Source of the DNA: Larimichthys crocea
Lineage: Eukaryota; Chordata; Actinopteri; Sciaenidae
DNA: 64,000 bases
Reading direction: 5' to 3'
Assembly (NCBI RefSeq): GCF_000972845.2
Contig: NC_040032.1
Span: forward strand, 16,716,871 to 16,780,870
Below the pieces are notes generated by a model, which ran no database searches, was not told the origin of the DNA, and worked only from the letters and a program-made list of their open reading frames with translations. Positions 51,231 to 63,213 of this stretch are shown piece by piece. The position numbers and the translations under genes are program-made. The first letter of the stretch is position 1. Each line of letters starts with the position of its first letter.

Positions 51231-53415
51231 GTCACCTCTTGACAGAATTCAGACATTTATAGCTCCATCCTTACTGCAAAGCCGTGATTCCATACAACAC
51301 ATGTATTGCACAGGTAATTATAGTAGTGTGAATTTAGAAACATCTGCATTGTGCAAGTATTCGCAGCTGAAAAGTTACAATCGAAACATTTAGATAGTTA
51401 CATGACAGCAGCCAATTTATCAGGCTTGTACATATCTAACAAGAACTGAGGACATTAAAGCCTGAAAGAGGTTTCCGAGGTCAGTTTCTGAGGTGTAGCT
51501 TACATGCAGCGAAGTGAGTTATCAAGGTTAGCTCCAATGATTCATTCCTGGCCTAAAGGACTTCCTCTTATGAGGTAATTTAGTCCAGACTTATGGTTGA
51601 AGGTGATAATAGCTTGAGGGAAACAGATAAAGACTGAGACATATACCATAATTAGAGGGTTAATTATGTTTATATTACCTTTGATGGTGCTCAAATTCTT
51701 CCTAACTCACTTGCTCACCCACCCACTCCACTCAAACGTTCTTGTTTTGTCTGTATCCCACTTCCTCCCGTAGCTGCCTGCTCCCTCACACCCCGTTCCT
51801 CAATATGTTGCCCACAGCTGCTTCTGTCTGAAAACTGTCCTGCTAATTAACTGGTGGGTCTGTGGTTGTAATAAGAATCATGACAGCAGATGAACAATGC
51901 ATCTGCTGCTCTTAAATTTTTCTAATGACACTGGGTCCTCTCTGGGCCTCATTGCAACTCTCCATCCACCCAGGGACTGTACAACTTCTGAACCAGTCTG
52001 TACAGACTTTGACTTTGGTTTACAGATGACAATTTGTAGTGACATTTGGCATCTTCTGCAAGTTTAATAATTCAGTGGCTGTGGTTTCATTTTACCCTAA
52101 TTGTATAAAAAGTCTCCATGACTTTCTAGTACTGGTTTCTTGTACTGTATGTCAGAATGTTGATGTAAACTGCATGTATATGGCGCCTTTCATACAAGAA
52201 ATACACAACATAAAAGGCCCAATTTGTGATGGAAAGACCAAGAAAATGTTGTTAAATTCCCCATGTTCCATAAGATAAAGTTGCTCAAAACTCTCACTTG
52301 ATGTTGCTGTCTTCAGACAGTCTGGGGTAGTTTTTTATTTAAGCAACTTAAATGGTTTAAGACATTCAGCACATGCTTATGAATCCCATAAAACATTTGT
52401 TGCCCTAGTGAGAATAACTATCATAGTTTTAAATCCAAGTTTAAATACTAGTTAAACCTTGTTTGAACCTGTAGAACAACACAGTAACGCACAAATGAAT
52501 GCTGGAGGTGCGAATGTGGAGCAGTTATCACTTCCTTGCCCACAGCATCTTTTTCACAAACTGCATCCAGACGTATTAACACATGAACCTTTTCTGCTAT
52601 GCTAAATATGTACACAGCATAAACAGATGCCAGCGTCATTCGAAGGCGCCTGCTATGAAGTGTCATTACACTGAGCTATAAAAATGCCAGAGAACTTATG
52701 GTTGAATAAAAAAAATGAGAATGAATTGGGTAGTTAAAAACAAAGAGGAGTGCCTTTTTTTTTGTTGTTGTTCAGGAGCTTGGCAAATGCGTAAGCACCA
52801 AATGTTTGCACATTTCTAATACCCAACCTTAATGAAGATCAACCCCCAATGAATGAAGAGAGGGAAAACAAAAAGGAATTGTTCCGAGGCTCCTACTGAT
52901 GTCTTAAAATCGAATGAAACAACTTATCGATCCATACAGGGTTGCTTGCTTAGTTAAAAGAGAGACATTAGCAGCTATGTAGCACTCGTATTTTAAATTG
53001 GCAGGTCTGCCTCCCTCCAAAGAAAATAATTTTACAATCTGGGCCCTATTTTTATAATTGTGGCCATTATTCTTGTAGGTCATAAAAACATTTCAAGCAA
53101 CAAGAATGGCGTGATCAAGATTAGAGGTTAATGTAATTGTGACAGTTAACTATTGATTGAGGGTGGTGTTTGTTGTTAAACCGCACACACAGAATTTATT
53201 TATTTTTTTCAGTTGACAATCTACCAGCGACATCATGAGCTATAAATACATGCCACCTCTTTATTAGGCTTGAAGCATAAAGATAAATCACTTGTTTATT
53301 GCGGTTTCTTTCAAACGAAGCGAGCTAGGGTTACACACAAAGTATTGTTCCAAAATGTAATACTTAATCCTGGATATTTCAGGCTCATATTTAATGTGGA
53401 TTATTACATAGAGGT

Positions 53416-53436
53416 TTTTTTTTTGGGGGGGGGGGG
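53416..53436 (+). repeat. T10G11 tract
   Basis: Ten T directly followed by eleven G, 158 bases before the acceptor of the exon at 53595. Confidence 0.95.
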
Positions 53437-53594
53437 TACAAAGAGTATTAAGTAACATGAGAATTTGCTTGACAAAATGAGAACACTTTCAGGAGTTTTA
53501 AAGACTTTCCTCTCTCAAAGTGGATATATAAGTAGCCATATCTCAATGTTTGTCCGTGTTTATGCTTCTCATCTCTTTTTAATCTCTTTCCTAG

Positions 53595-53669
53595 GTTACC
53601 CTAATATTGTGGCAACATATGGCCGCGGATACACTGGATTCGCACCCAGCTACAGCTACCAGTTCCCTG
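53595..53669 (+). CDS. msi2: msi2 exon: Tyr/Gly/Pro-rich C-terminal tail segment
   Basis: A 75-base exon beginning with the last two bases of a split codon and ending with the first base of another. It reads [20 protein letters not shown] then YQFP, with a Gly codon completed by the next exon. Mammalian MSI2 has the closely similar [20 protein letters not shown] at this place; MSI1 differs (ATTYASRSYTG). The codon formed with the previous exon is AGT (Ser), where the mammalian proteins have Gly. This tail part is disordered and aromatic-rich. The acceptor is CTCTTTCCTAG|GT after a good pyrimidine tract, and the donor is CCTG|GTGAGT. Read-through into the intron would add [12 protein letters not shown] and stop. 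The Ala-rich exon that should follow (YGPVAAAA type) was not found by eye before 64000. Confidence 0.97.
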
Positions 53670-56600
53670 GTGAGTTAAAGGCTTTGTTCAAATATCAGTG
53701 TTGCAGCTGATTTTCTGTTATGCACTCTGCAGCACATTCAGACAAGCACTTATACGCGTGTACACAAAGGCTCATCAATATACCAGTCAGTCACCAAATA
53801 ATCTGCAGGGTTATAAGTATGTTACGTGTCTGGATTTCTGAAGTAGCTTTTAAAAGCTGACGTATAGTGAAGTAAATTGCTTACTCTTTTTTATCCCGTA
53901 CTTGAACACCACCATGACCAAACGTCTAAAATGGAGGAATTTCTTCATCTTCCGTGGCCCAATGTATGCAAATTCCTCTGTGGAGAGAAATAAGCAGCAC
54001 TTTTGTGTAGGCAGATTTTAAAACGCGTTTTTTTTTTTTTATCATGGAAAATGAATGAAGTCATTTTCTGCATTAAAAGTGTTGACTCAGAGCGCCAGCC
54101 ACTTTAATGGGAGTCCAAATGGAAGGCGTGCAGTCTGGAGGTGAGCAGCTGTACCTGTCTGCTGCAAGAGAGCCGGGTGACTCTGTGGTGCCTCACTTAG
54201 ACAGGCATCCCGTCAATTTCATGCTTTATTTAGGGACTTTACACATACTTTGTTTGCCGTGCCAGACATCATTTCTTCCACTGATAAGACGGAATGGGAA
54301 ATATCTGACAGCAGCTCAAATCCCTGTAATATCTTTGTGAAATAGATTGAGGAATAGTAAGACAGGAGGTCCAGCTGTGACCACCTGCAGATCAGACATA
54401 TACTAGATTTATACTTATACTTGACCACAACATTATTTGACAGAAGAAAGGGAATAGCACATACTCGCCAATGTGGATGAACATGAGTAGCATACAGATG
54501 GAGTTATACACTTTATATGTGTGTTTATCTGTTTGTTTCTTTTATAATTGTATATTTTAGAAGTGTAATGGCCCATTCTTTTGATAACTGATTGATAAGA
54601 ATGTGATTCGGCAGACCAGCCAATGTACATCATTGTTTTTGTGCACAGATGACTAAAACTGAGCATTTATCAATGTTTTATAATCTGTAAAAGCGCCCTG
54701 AAAAATACATGAACTTAGTTATAACAGGAAAAGAGAGAGAGAAGAGATTCAGAGGGAAAGGACTGATCAGTATTTATACCGTGTAAATAATTCTAGTTAA
54801 ACATGGATTTTTAAAATGTTTACTGTTTAGGACAAATTAAGGGATATCACCTTGCCCGGGGCAGAATGTATGATCCTGTCCATGTTAAACTCAATTTAAA
54901 GAGTTTTGATAAAGCTGTATGATTAAAACAGCCTCCTCTGGGCGCGCTCAACTCTTGACAGGGTAATTGGAATTTTTAATGTATGAATCAAACTCCTTGT
55001 CCAAATTAAATAACCTCAGGCCAAATATTGACTAGTGTCCTTCCTTACTAAGATGTGGAAAGTATCCTCAATTTAAGATCAAAAGCTTCTTTCTCACTGT
55101 ACACAACCTTGCTGGAACACTCCTATAAATAAATGGAGGCTGGGGCCAGCCAGGCTGGATCCAAGAGGTGTAAATTGTGGACAGCATTTCAAGACTTTTT
55201 TTTTATACCAGGTAAACCCCTGGGGTCTACTGTTACCAGGAAAAAATAAGTGGTTAGGCAATTGTCCAATTGTCAAGATAAAACAGTGATAAAACATTGA
55301 TCAATGATGAAACACTGAATTAAGTAAGAAAACTCAATAAGACGTGCACAGAAAAAGAGTAAGTGATGCTGACATCGCTGCAGCTTCAAGCGTAGAAAAC
55401 AGAACCTGAAAGAGAAGTGAAATATACACAACCTGAGTGTAAAGAAGGAGAAAAAGACAGTATTTAGTGCAGCCACGTCGACTGTCAGTCAACAGCTCAG
55501 CGGCTGTTCAGCAGTGTCTGACAACAGCACTCTAGTCCCTCTGACACTGCCAATTAATTCCAACATTGATCACAAAGTGTGTTTGATATTGATCACATAC
55601 AGTATGTCTCTGGGTCTGCTTTTTCTGCCGTGACTTACTTACAAAACGATTCCATCGCGGCACAGACGTCATTACTATTTAATGCACTTAGAGACCTTCA
55701 CATATTACTGATGTAAATCACATCATCCTCTATCTGTCAAAAACTGCAGCGGTCATATCTCACAGCAAAGCTATTTATTTGTGTTTAAAATGACTGTTAA
55801 ATTGTTTTGTTGGCCAGCAGGAGAACAAAAAACCACCGTTAACAGATGCTGCACTTCATAATATGGATTGTTTACACGCATGTCACAACCGTGGAGGTGG
55901 CATGATGGATACATGACATTTCTGCTAACTGCAGGGAGCAGTAATTCAGTTGCTGGCATCATAATGTGCCGATAAAACAGGAGAAGAAGACTGCCGATGT
56001 TAATACTGTCAGAAAAATGCACAAAGGTAGAAAATACTTCCAGACTGCTGCACACAATTCAGTTTGACAATAAACACTGAAGGCAAACAGAACAATTGTC
56101 TGTTATGAAGGAAACGGCTGCAATTGCTCAACAGCATTTGTGTCTTTGCAGTGTAAACAGAAATTTCGTAGAAAAATTGGAAGATTGGAAAATGATCTGC
56201 AAATTTGCCTTAACACTACAACCACTGGTTTCAAATGCATTTATCTATTTCAAAATAAAACTCCTACATCTCTCAGTTCACGACTTTTCCTAAAATGGGT
56301 TTATTAATCATGTAGTGAATTGTGAGGGTTGCCTAGCTACGGGGGCATTGTTTAGACATCTTTTGATGAGCACGCTGTCATGTTACAAGCCACAGTGAGC
56401 TATATTTGATAGTTTATTATTATGTTTTCAAAGCCATCTATTTAACCTAATAGCTAACATGGATGGAAACATCCATAATTCATTTTGTACTTTTCATGAA
56501 TGTTCTTTTACAAAAATAAGATTGTTTGTTGTAGCCTACAGTTTATAATGATGAATTTTACCTATTTGACCTGTTTGATCCTTGATTGATTAAATCAACT

Positions 56601-57859
56601 GTAAAATTCTCCATGAACATTATTTAGTCCAGTCTTAATTGACTTACTACTTACTAAAATAGATTAAAAATAACAATTCATGGTTCAAGAAATGACATTC
56701 GATGATTGATGACGCTGTTGCAGCGGGGGGTAAAAATGACTCCTTGGTGGTGGAGGAGGTACTGAAATGTTGGTGTTGATGCCACATAAATTCAGTTTTT
56801 CACAAGTGCGTAGAACTGATCTCTGCATGATTTTTTGTCTTAAGTCTGTCCCTCATTTAGCTATCACAGAATCCTTTCATACTGATGACAGAGAAAGGAT
56901 TGAAGGGTTTGATGAAGGCGCCTCCTCTGATTTTTTGGATTTTTTTTTACAAGCAAGAATTCCAGTCTGTATTTTACATGCACTGCTGTAATCACACACT
57001 GTTTACCTCGTGGCGACATTGTTTCAGCATTATGCTCGAACTAAAGTTGGAATTGAATTTCAAAGAAGATGCTGCATGTGTAGTGATAATCAAGAAGACA
57101 GCGATGTTAACCATTACCTCAGAATTACAAATGGTAAGGAGGTGTAACAAATGATTAGCAACATCCCCGGAACAACAAGTCTTTTTGTTTTGTTTTGTTT
57201 TTTTCTATTCATCAAAGCTTTTCTTTGTAATAGTGGATGCAATTACTTGATTGTTCACAATGTTTAAATAACCCATTTCCTCAGCTTTGCATTGATTTGT
57301 TCGTTAGTAGGGTTAGTCTCTGCGGAGACGCACAGTGACTTGTGACAGTCATCTCTGTCTGATCCAAGTATCAGAACATTTTCTCAGAGTGTGCTGTCAC
57401 AGATGCAGAACTTTGATGGAGAGCAATGGTATTTGCATTGTCAAATGCAAGCAGAGGGGACTGTAATGTATGCATGCAAATGTGACATGTGATATGTAGG
57501 AGTTGTCATGTTGCTGTTTTTCTGCACAGATGTAAACATCCCCACTGTTTAAGATGAAGACCCCTGGATTTGATTCGACTTGCTGTCGACTTGTGGTTTC
57601 CAAAAGAAAAAAAAAAAAAGTCACAGCTGAATCTCAGTATTCATTGTCAATTTTGAAGTAACCGTGTTTTGAATTGAGCATCGTCTTTACCAAAAGTCCT
57701 TTGCACATACTCGTTTTATTTTAAAATATAATTAAAAAAAGATGATGTTTCTGAGAGCAAGGTTAATCAATCTGATCAAATCTGACATATTTGCATAATT
57801 GAGGTTAACTTACTGAAAAAGGGGAACAACATGCCAAATCCATCCTGCTCCAGCAGGTT

Positions 57860-58135
57860 GCTTAAAGGGTAGATTCGCCTAAATTACAATCAAAACTTTT
57901 TTTTAATCACTCTACATCTTGTCGTATCTATCGATGCAAATCATTTTGGTTTTATTTGGCAACATTTTGAGATTGGCCTCTGTCTCTGTCACCCCAGTGC
58001 AATGGAGGCGAATTGAATTTGGTTTCATGCGCACAGCATTGAAAAGTCTCCGAAATCAGCTTGCCCGTTGCTCTGGACAATCCGCAGACATCACTGTGAA
58101 CCGTTTTGATCAGGAGATTGTGAGAAAATATCTTT
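57860..58135 (+). repeat. Fish non-autonomous interspersed repeat, abutting the SINE
   Basis: It starts near TTAAAGGGTAGATTCGCCTAAATTAC, a wording I know from a repeated sequence often found in teleost introns and 3' untranslated regions, and runs to the SINE. Boundaries are approximate and the class is not known to me. Confidence 0.45.
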
Positions 58136-58137
58136 TA

Positions 58138-58318
58138 GGTGCCCTAATAGCTCACCTGGTCGAGTGGTGCACCATGTACTAAAGACTGAGTCCTTACTGC
58201 AGCAGCCTGGGTTTGATTCCAGCGCAGGAGCCCTTTCTTGCATGTCATCCTCTCTCTCTCCCTTTCCTGTCACCATTCGGCTGTTCCTATCATTAAAGGC
58301 AAAAAATACAAAAATCTT
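58138..58318 (+). mobile_element. tRNA-derived SINE
   Basis: The head resembles a tRNA promoter: box A-like TAGCTCACCTGG (58148-58159) and box B-like GGTTTGATTCC (58210-58220), each one base off consensus. A CATGTCATCCTCTCTCTCTC body and a CATTAAAGGCAAAAAATACA tail follow, which is the familiar layout of a teleost tRNA-derived SINE. Pol III activity is unlikely to matter in an old copy. Confidence 0.8.
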
Positions 58319-60334
58319 TGTTTGCTGTTTGGGGGAACCTCCTCTCTAACAGCTGCTGCACTGTTACTATCATCAACTGGATGCAGTAATAAATATGCTG
58401 TTCTACTGAGGTGACAAAATTGGCAGGTATCGTGTATAACACTGTCAGATACTGTAGGTTTAGAGCGATGTCAGGGTGGTACGTATCTGTGAATGTTGGT
58501 ATCAGTATCACTTAGACCGAGCTGAGGTGGGTAGTCGACATGTCAGTCATGTAGCTCGGGTTTATTTTCAGATTTTGAACCCGCACACGGCTGCCTACAT
58601 ACATAGAGCTGCAGGATCATTGCCTGTCTCGGAGAGGGCTTGTTGTTAATATGACGTTTAACCAAACTGACAGTTGCATTCTTCAATCAAACATATAACC
58701 TCACACCCCCCCTCTAAGTCCTTCAAACCATAAATGAAATGGTAAATAATGTGATACTCCTTTCAGAAAGGAAGAACAAACACACACAGTGAGTGAGATG
58801 TTCAGAATTGCGACTGCTTTTGAGAAATGTCATCATTAGCCCAAAGAAAGCTTAGAAGTAACGCTCACTATAAACAACATCGTACACTGCTCTGCTCATC
58901 CAGGATGGCAGCTGGGGCAGGAATCAAAGTATGAAAATACAGTACAAATCAGCAGTACAGAGCTTGACTTAAATTGACCGACTTGAGAGCTAACATTTAT
59001 CAGGCTACAAAGAGCAAACTGAAATTGAAAGTATCTTTGAATTTAAAAAAAAAACAACAGGACCTCACTTTGAGTCTGCCAGACATTAAAGAGCGCACCG
59101 TTCCCTGGATACTGCAGTTAAAAGCGGTTGGACAGCGCTGATAGCCTCAAAAGAGAGGAAATTTCTGAAGTTTTGGTGAAATTAGGAGCCTCGCCTCACG
59201 CTGTTATCGTAGAAGTAAGAAATGTATCTGTCCTATTTTGAGCTGACTGACTTTTCCTTTATTGCATTTGGTGATTTCCAAGTGGAGGAAGCAGTGCTTA
59301 GCCACCTAGACGGAAACTACACTCATTTCACACTGTCTATGAATTCACTCTACTAAATAAAAAATAAAAAAGAATTGAATTAAATTACAATTGACAGACT
59401 CATCCAGATTTTAAGGAATATGAATAAATACATTGCTTTTTAAATAAAATCAACTATGGCAAGAATATTTTTTTTAATGTATTTCTCGTCTTATTCCATT
59501 CAATCTGAGAGATTAAAACACATTATGGCTACCTGAGGGTTACCAATCTACAGCCGGATATCATATTTCTTCTTTACCTTCCTATGTAAACCCAAGTAAA
59601 CCCGAAACATAGAAAGCAGGAGCTGACACAGAATATTGCTGTACATTATTCCCGTTTCTATGCAACGGTCTAATTAGCATTAGCTAGCTGATAAATGTGC
59701 TATTGTATTATTCAGCTTGCAGTGCCCAGGGGAACATCCCAAGATGTGCCGCATTTAAAGCATGAGGTGTCTAGTTTAGAGGGCTTTACGTGATTAAGGC
59801 GTCGAAAGCCACATTCAAAGAAGTATCTTATTTGATCACAGGGTACATGGTCTTTTTTTTTTTTTTTAAAGATTACCCTAGGCTAAGGCAGCATACAGTA
59901 AAAAGTCCTTGTGTTTACTATGCATATTAAAATGCAAATTGTTAGAAAGAAAACCATTTATAGCAATAAGTAAGTTATGTAGTTTATGACAGTGTAGTTT
60001 CTGCCAGTGGTGGCAGCGAATATAGAAGAAGTAATATGAAGAAGTTTAAGAATGGTACTATACACCATTGTGTATATGATGTATGCATGAATAGGAAGCT
60101 CTTCTGTTGGCAAAATGTAATTAAAAAAAGAAAATGTGGCATGCATGTGTGCATTATGCACGGGGAAAAAGCTGTATAAGAGAACAGCAGGGACACACAC
60201 ATCGCACATTCATATTGTACTTTCTATTGTTAAGCAGTCTTGTATCAGTTCCTTTCACTGAACGCACGTTAACACACAGCTGAACGCGCGCACACACACA
60301 CACAGAAGTTGTATTCATACAAAAAGATTCAGAA

Positions 60335-60434
60335 GCTGCGTATGAAGACAAGAGGCAAAGGTGGAGGGACTTAACCAGCAGCTTCTCCCCGCTCTCCCGT
60401 CTTCCTGTGCGACTCGCTGCCTCCACAGCCGTGC
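60335..60434 (+). repeat. Copy A of a duplicated 100-bp segment
   Basis: It shares exact 13-mers GCTGCGTATGAAG and AGGTGGAGGGACT, and the ending CTCCACAGC, with copy B at 63057, with similar C/T-rich sequence between. Both copies lie just after CA repeats. The end looks like a splice acceptor. Confidence 0.75.
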
Positions 60435-62996
60435 CCTTAGAGCCTCCCCTGGCATAAATGACCATTATGGCTCCATTAGGGCTGCTACTAGGAGGTCATT
60501 ATGCTACACTGAAAAAAACAGGAATGAAGATGTTAGTGGGGGTCCCGTCAGGGGAGAGACGCAGACTGAGTGAGAGAAAGACATAACACTCAGTCATCCA
60601 GCTACTCCAGATGTCTTGACAGACAAACAGCAATCCAGGTCCAGTGAGTCAGCCTCTTAAGTGGTAAAAGAATGGAGGGAAAGGATGATTAAGGAAGAGA
60701 GAGGGCAGCGGTAAGTGTAGGAGTAGCAGAGTGCAATGAGGACAAAGGGGTGGGTAATTTTGGGTTACCAGTTACCTTAACTCTAAAAAGATAATCCATC
60801 CAGGCTGCCTCGAAGATAAAATTTGCACCTTGTCTCTTTCACACATTTTAACAGCGTGTGTGGTGTTTGAGTTTTTTGTAGCCAGTGCTTTGGTTTTTTC
60901 CATCTGTTTTCCTTGTCTTGTTGCCATATCCTTTTCTTGTCACAAGCTTCATCTGTGTCAGATCTGTTTCCCCGGGCAGATATGACGTGTGGGATAGCGC
61001 TGCTGTAGCCTCCATCCCTCTGCATCTCTCAACTCCACCGACCGACCACACCCGAGACACACAACAGCGCACTCCCGACATATCTGCGGGACAGAAAATG
61101 AAAATTTCAAAAGGCTTAAATCAGCGTGGAGTAGATTTCTCTTTGTGTGTGAATGTAACCGGGACTCGGCCTCAGCAGGTGCTTCTGGATTCCACAGCTT
61201 CTCTCGCTACTGAATATGAAAACCTGCAGGGTGGCCTGGTTGGCAGCGAGACCATCCCATACGCAGAGGATGACGGGTTTGGCTGCCATAACCGCCCACG
61301 TGTCTGTCCCTGTTGAGTTGCCCTGATTCAGGTTATTTAATCCCTAACTTTCCGACAGGATGGTACATCTGGCTACAATTGATATTATATATTTATGTAG
61401 GATTTAAAGGCAGAAACAAAAGGTCTGGTCAGATGTCAGAAAATCTAATGATATGTCAGTTTGAGATGATGTGAGATTACAGTTTTTTTAACTCTCACCT
61501 GTGGCACAGTGTGGATTGTCCTCTTCAAATATAGGACATAGAGATGTCTGTCGATGACAGATGTTGGGTGGGTGAGGGTTACGCCTATAGGAGGTGCACG
61601 TTGCTCCATGCAACTGTAAAGTAAGAAGGCTGCTGACCTTTTGACCTGCCTTTCCCTGTAGGAGAAAAAATATAAAGGTACAGGGAGCAGCTGTCCTCTC
61701 AGCAAGTGGCGTATAGGAGAAGAGAGCTGCTGACCTGTGCAATTGGTATGATAGTGGCTGCTCCTGGGGGCCGCATGCCCCTATAAACTGGAGCAGAGCC
61801 AACCAAGCATATGATAAATGCACCAGAGTTCATACCAGGTCATTGGCCTGAAACTCCAGTTAGCCTCCTAGGGTTTAGCAACTGTCTGCTGTTGGGAGAT
61901 GGAAAGGTGTTGACATGGACTTTATAGAGCTATGTGCTTCTGAAGCACAGGCTGGTGTTCAAGGACGAGATGGTACGTCGGCGGCTGTGTTGGGATGTAG
62001 TTACGAAAGGACAAAGCTCTACTTACAGTGAGAGAAGACGAAAAAGAACGAGCAAACCTTTTCCTACAGTATGTTAACACGGTGTTAAAGCAAACTCAAC
62101 ATTTCCTGTAGCTCCTTTCCCATAGTAAAAGCCCTCAGGCGTTCATCACAGACGTCTGGATCAAAGACAAACTAACGTTTTACATCCAGTTAGACTTCAA
62201 GAACTCCATTCATTACCACACTGTTGACTCCAGGTGCAGATATGCAAACTGCCGTTGCTGCAGTACCACTCTAGAGAAGTCACCATTGTATCAACTAATT
62301 AAAAGTGTGGAAGATGCTTTTTCAAACTTTCTGTCCAGTGAAACTCTTCTTGCGGGCTATAGTTCATTACTTCTTGTGTGGATGATGGTGCAGTTTGGGA
62401 CACCATGCACAGTCATTATCAGCAGATCTGAAGCTCTCTGAAGTATTCAGACATCTTATATTTCCCATTTCAGTACAATAAGTACCCAAGTTTTTGGCTA
62501 CAGTGCTGGAGCAGGTGGAAAAAAATCACTGGCCTGAGGCTGATGAGAAGCTTACCTGTGTCATGGGTGCATGCAACATTGTCCTCCATAAGACAGATCC
62601 CTCTGTTTGTGTTTTTACGGCACTCGTGAGACACGACAGTGGCAACACACACAGCGGTGCTGTCGGTAGAACAGGTTTCTATTGAACTGGAGTTACACAG
62701 CAGATTGTTCCTTAGATCCTGTGACCATCTCTCTACAAGCTGGGTGAGCTGTGACCCCAGCAAGTGGTCCCACAGGCCAGAGTGAGTGCTACAGGGCTGG
62801 AAGCAGATGGCCCTCCTGATGCCACACTGACTCACAGATTGGCTTTAATTGCCAAGGCTGATCATTAGCCCAATGGGTCTGTGGAGGCCGGGGCACTCCA
62901 TGAGTCGCAGGCCCTTAAAATAGAGCCCGGCGAGGAGCGTCGTGACCTCACACACTTGAACAGCCATGCGCAACGCATCTTTCTCTCACACCCTTG

Positions 62997-63020
62997 CACA
63001 CACACACACACACACACACA
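62997..63020 (+). repeat. (CA)12 microsatellite
   Basis: A CA run 36 bases before copy B of the duplicated segment. A shorter CA run (60291-60304) precedes copy A. Confidence 0.95.
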
Positions 63021-63056
63021 GGCACACAAAACTGACACAATCAAAGACTCTTCAAG

Positions 63057-63155
63057 GCTGCGTATGAAGGCAAAGGAGGTGGAGGGACTAAAACAGCGGC
63101 CTCTCTCTCCCCCTTTCCTGTCTGCCTTTCTGACTCACTGTCTCCACAGCAATGC
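63057..63155 (+). repeat. Copy B of a duplicated 100-bp segment
   Basis: Direct-orientation partner of 60335-60434, 2.7 kb away. Copy B has a better pyrimidine tract, a CTGAC/CTCAC pair that could serve as branch points, and GTCTCCACAG. The sequence after the AG is CA repeat, so an exon there is unlikely. Confidence 0.75.
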
Positions 63156-63213
63156 ACACACACACACACACACACCATCACACACACACACCATCACACA
63201 CACCATCACACAT
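63154..63213 (+). repeat. CA repeat interrupted by CCAT
   Basis: CA tracts of decreasing length separated by CCATCA, a higher-order repeat of three to four units. Confidence 0.9.

Larger units (their letters stand above)
48650..53594 (+). other. msi2 intron
   Basis: A 4,945-base intron from GTGAGT to CCTAG. It contains a tetranucleotide repeat block (49241-49283), an AT-rich candidate conserved element (49990-50340), a CA-rich stretch (51109-51230) and a T10G11 tract 158 bases before the acceptor. No gene is seen. Confidence 0.93.

Noticed and set aside
53465..53710. 81-codon frame taken as a separate small gene
   Set aside because: Only the central 75 bases are coding (msi2 exon). The flanks are intron carried in frame by chance.
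58148..58220. Possible tRNA gene
   Set aside because: Only A and B box-like words fit. There is no cloverleaf, and the downstream body and tail are those of a SINE.
60885..61316. 143-codon frame with a hydrophobic, signal-like start
   Set aside because: The hydrophobic start comes from a T-rich stretch. The remainder matches no family I know and no regulatory context is visible. Chance length is plausible in 10 kb of intron.
63154..63213. Regular repeat resembling a repeat-spacer array
   Set aside because: It is a CA microsatellite with CCAT interruptions in vertebrate DNA, not CRISPR.
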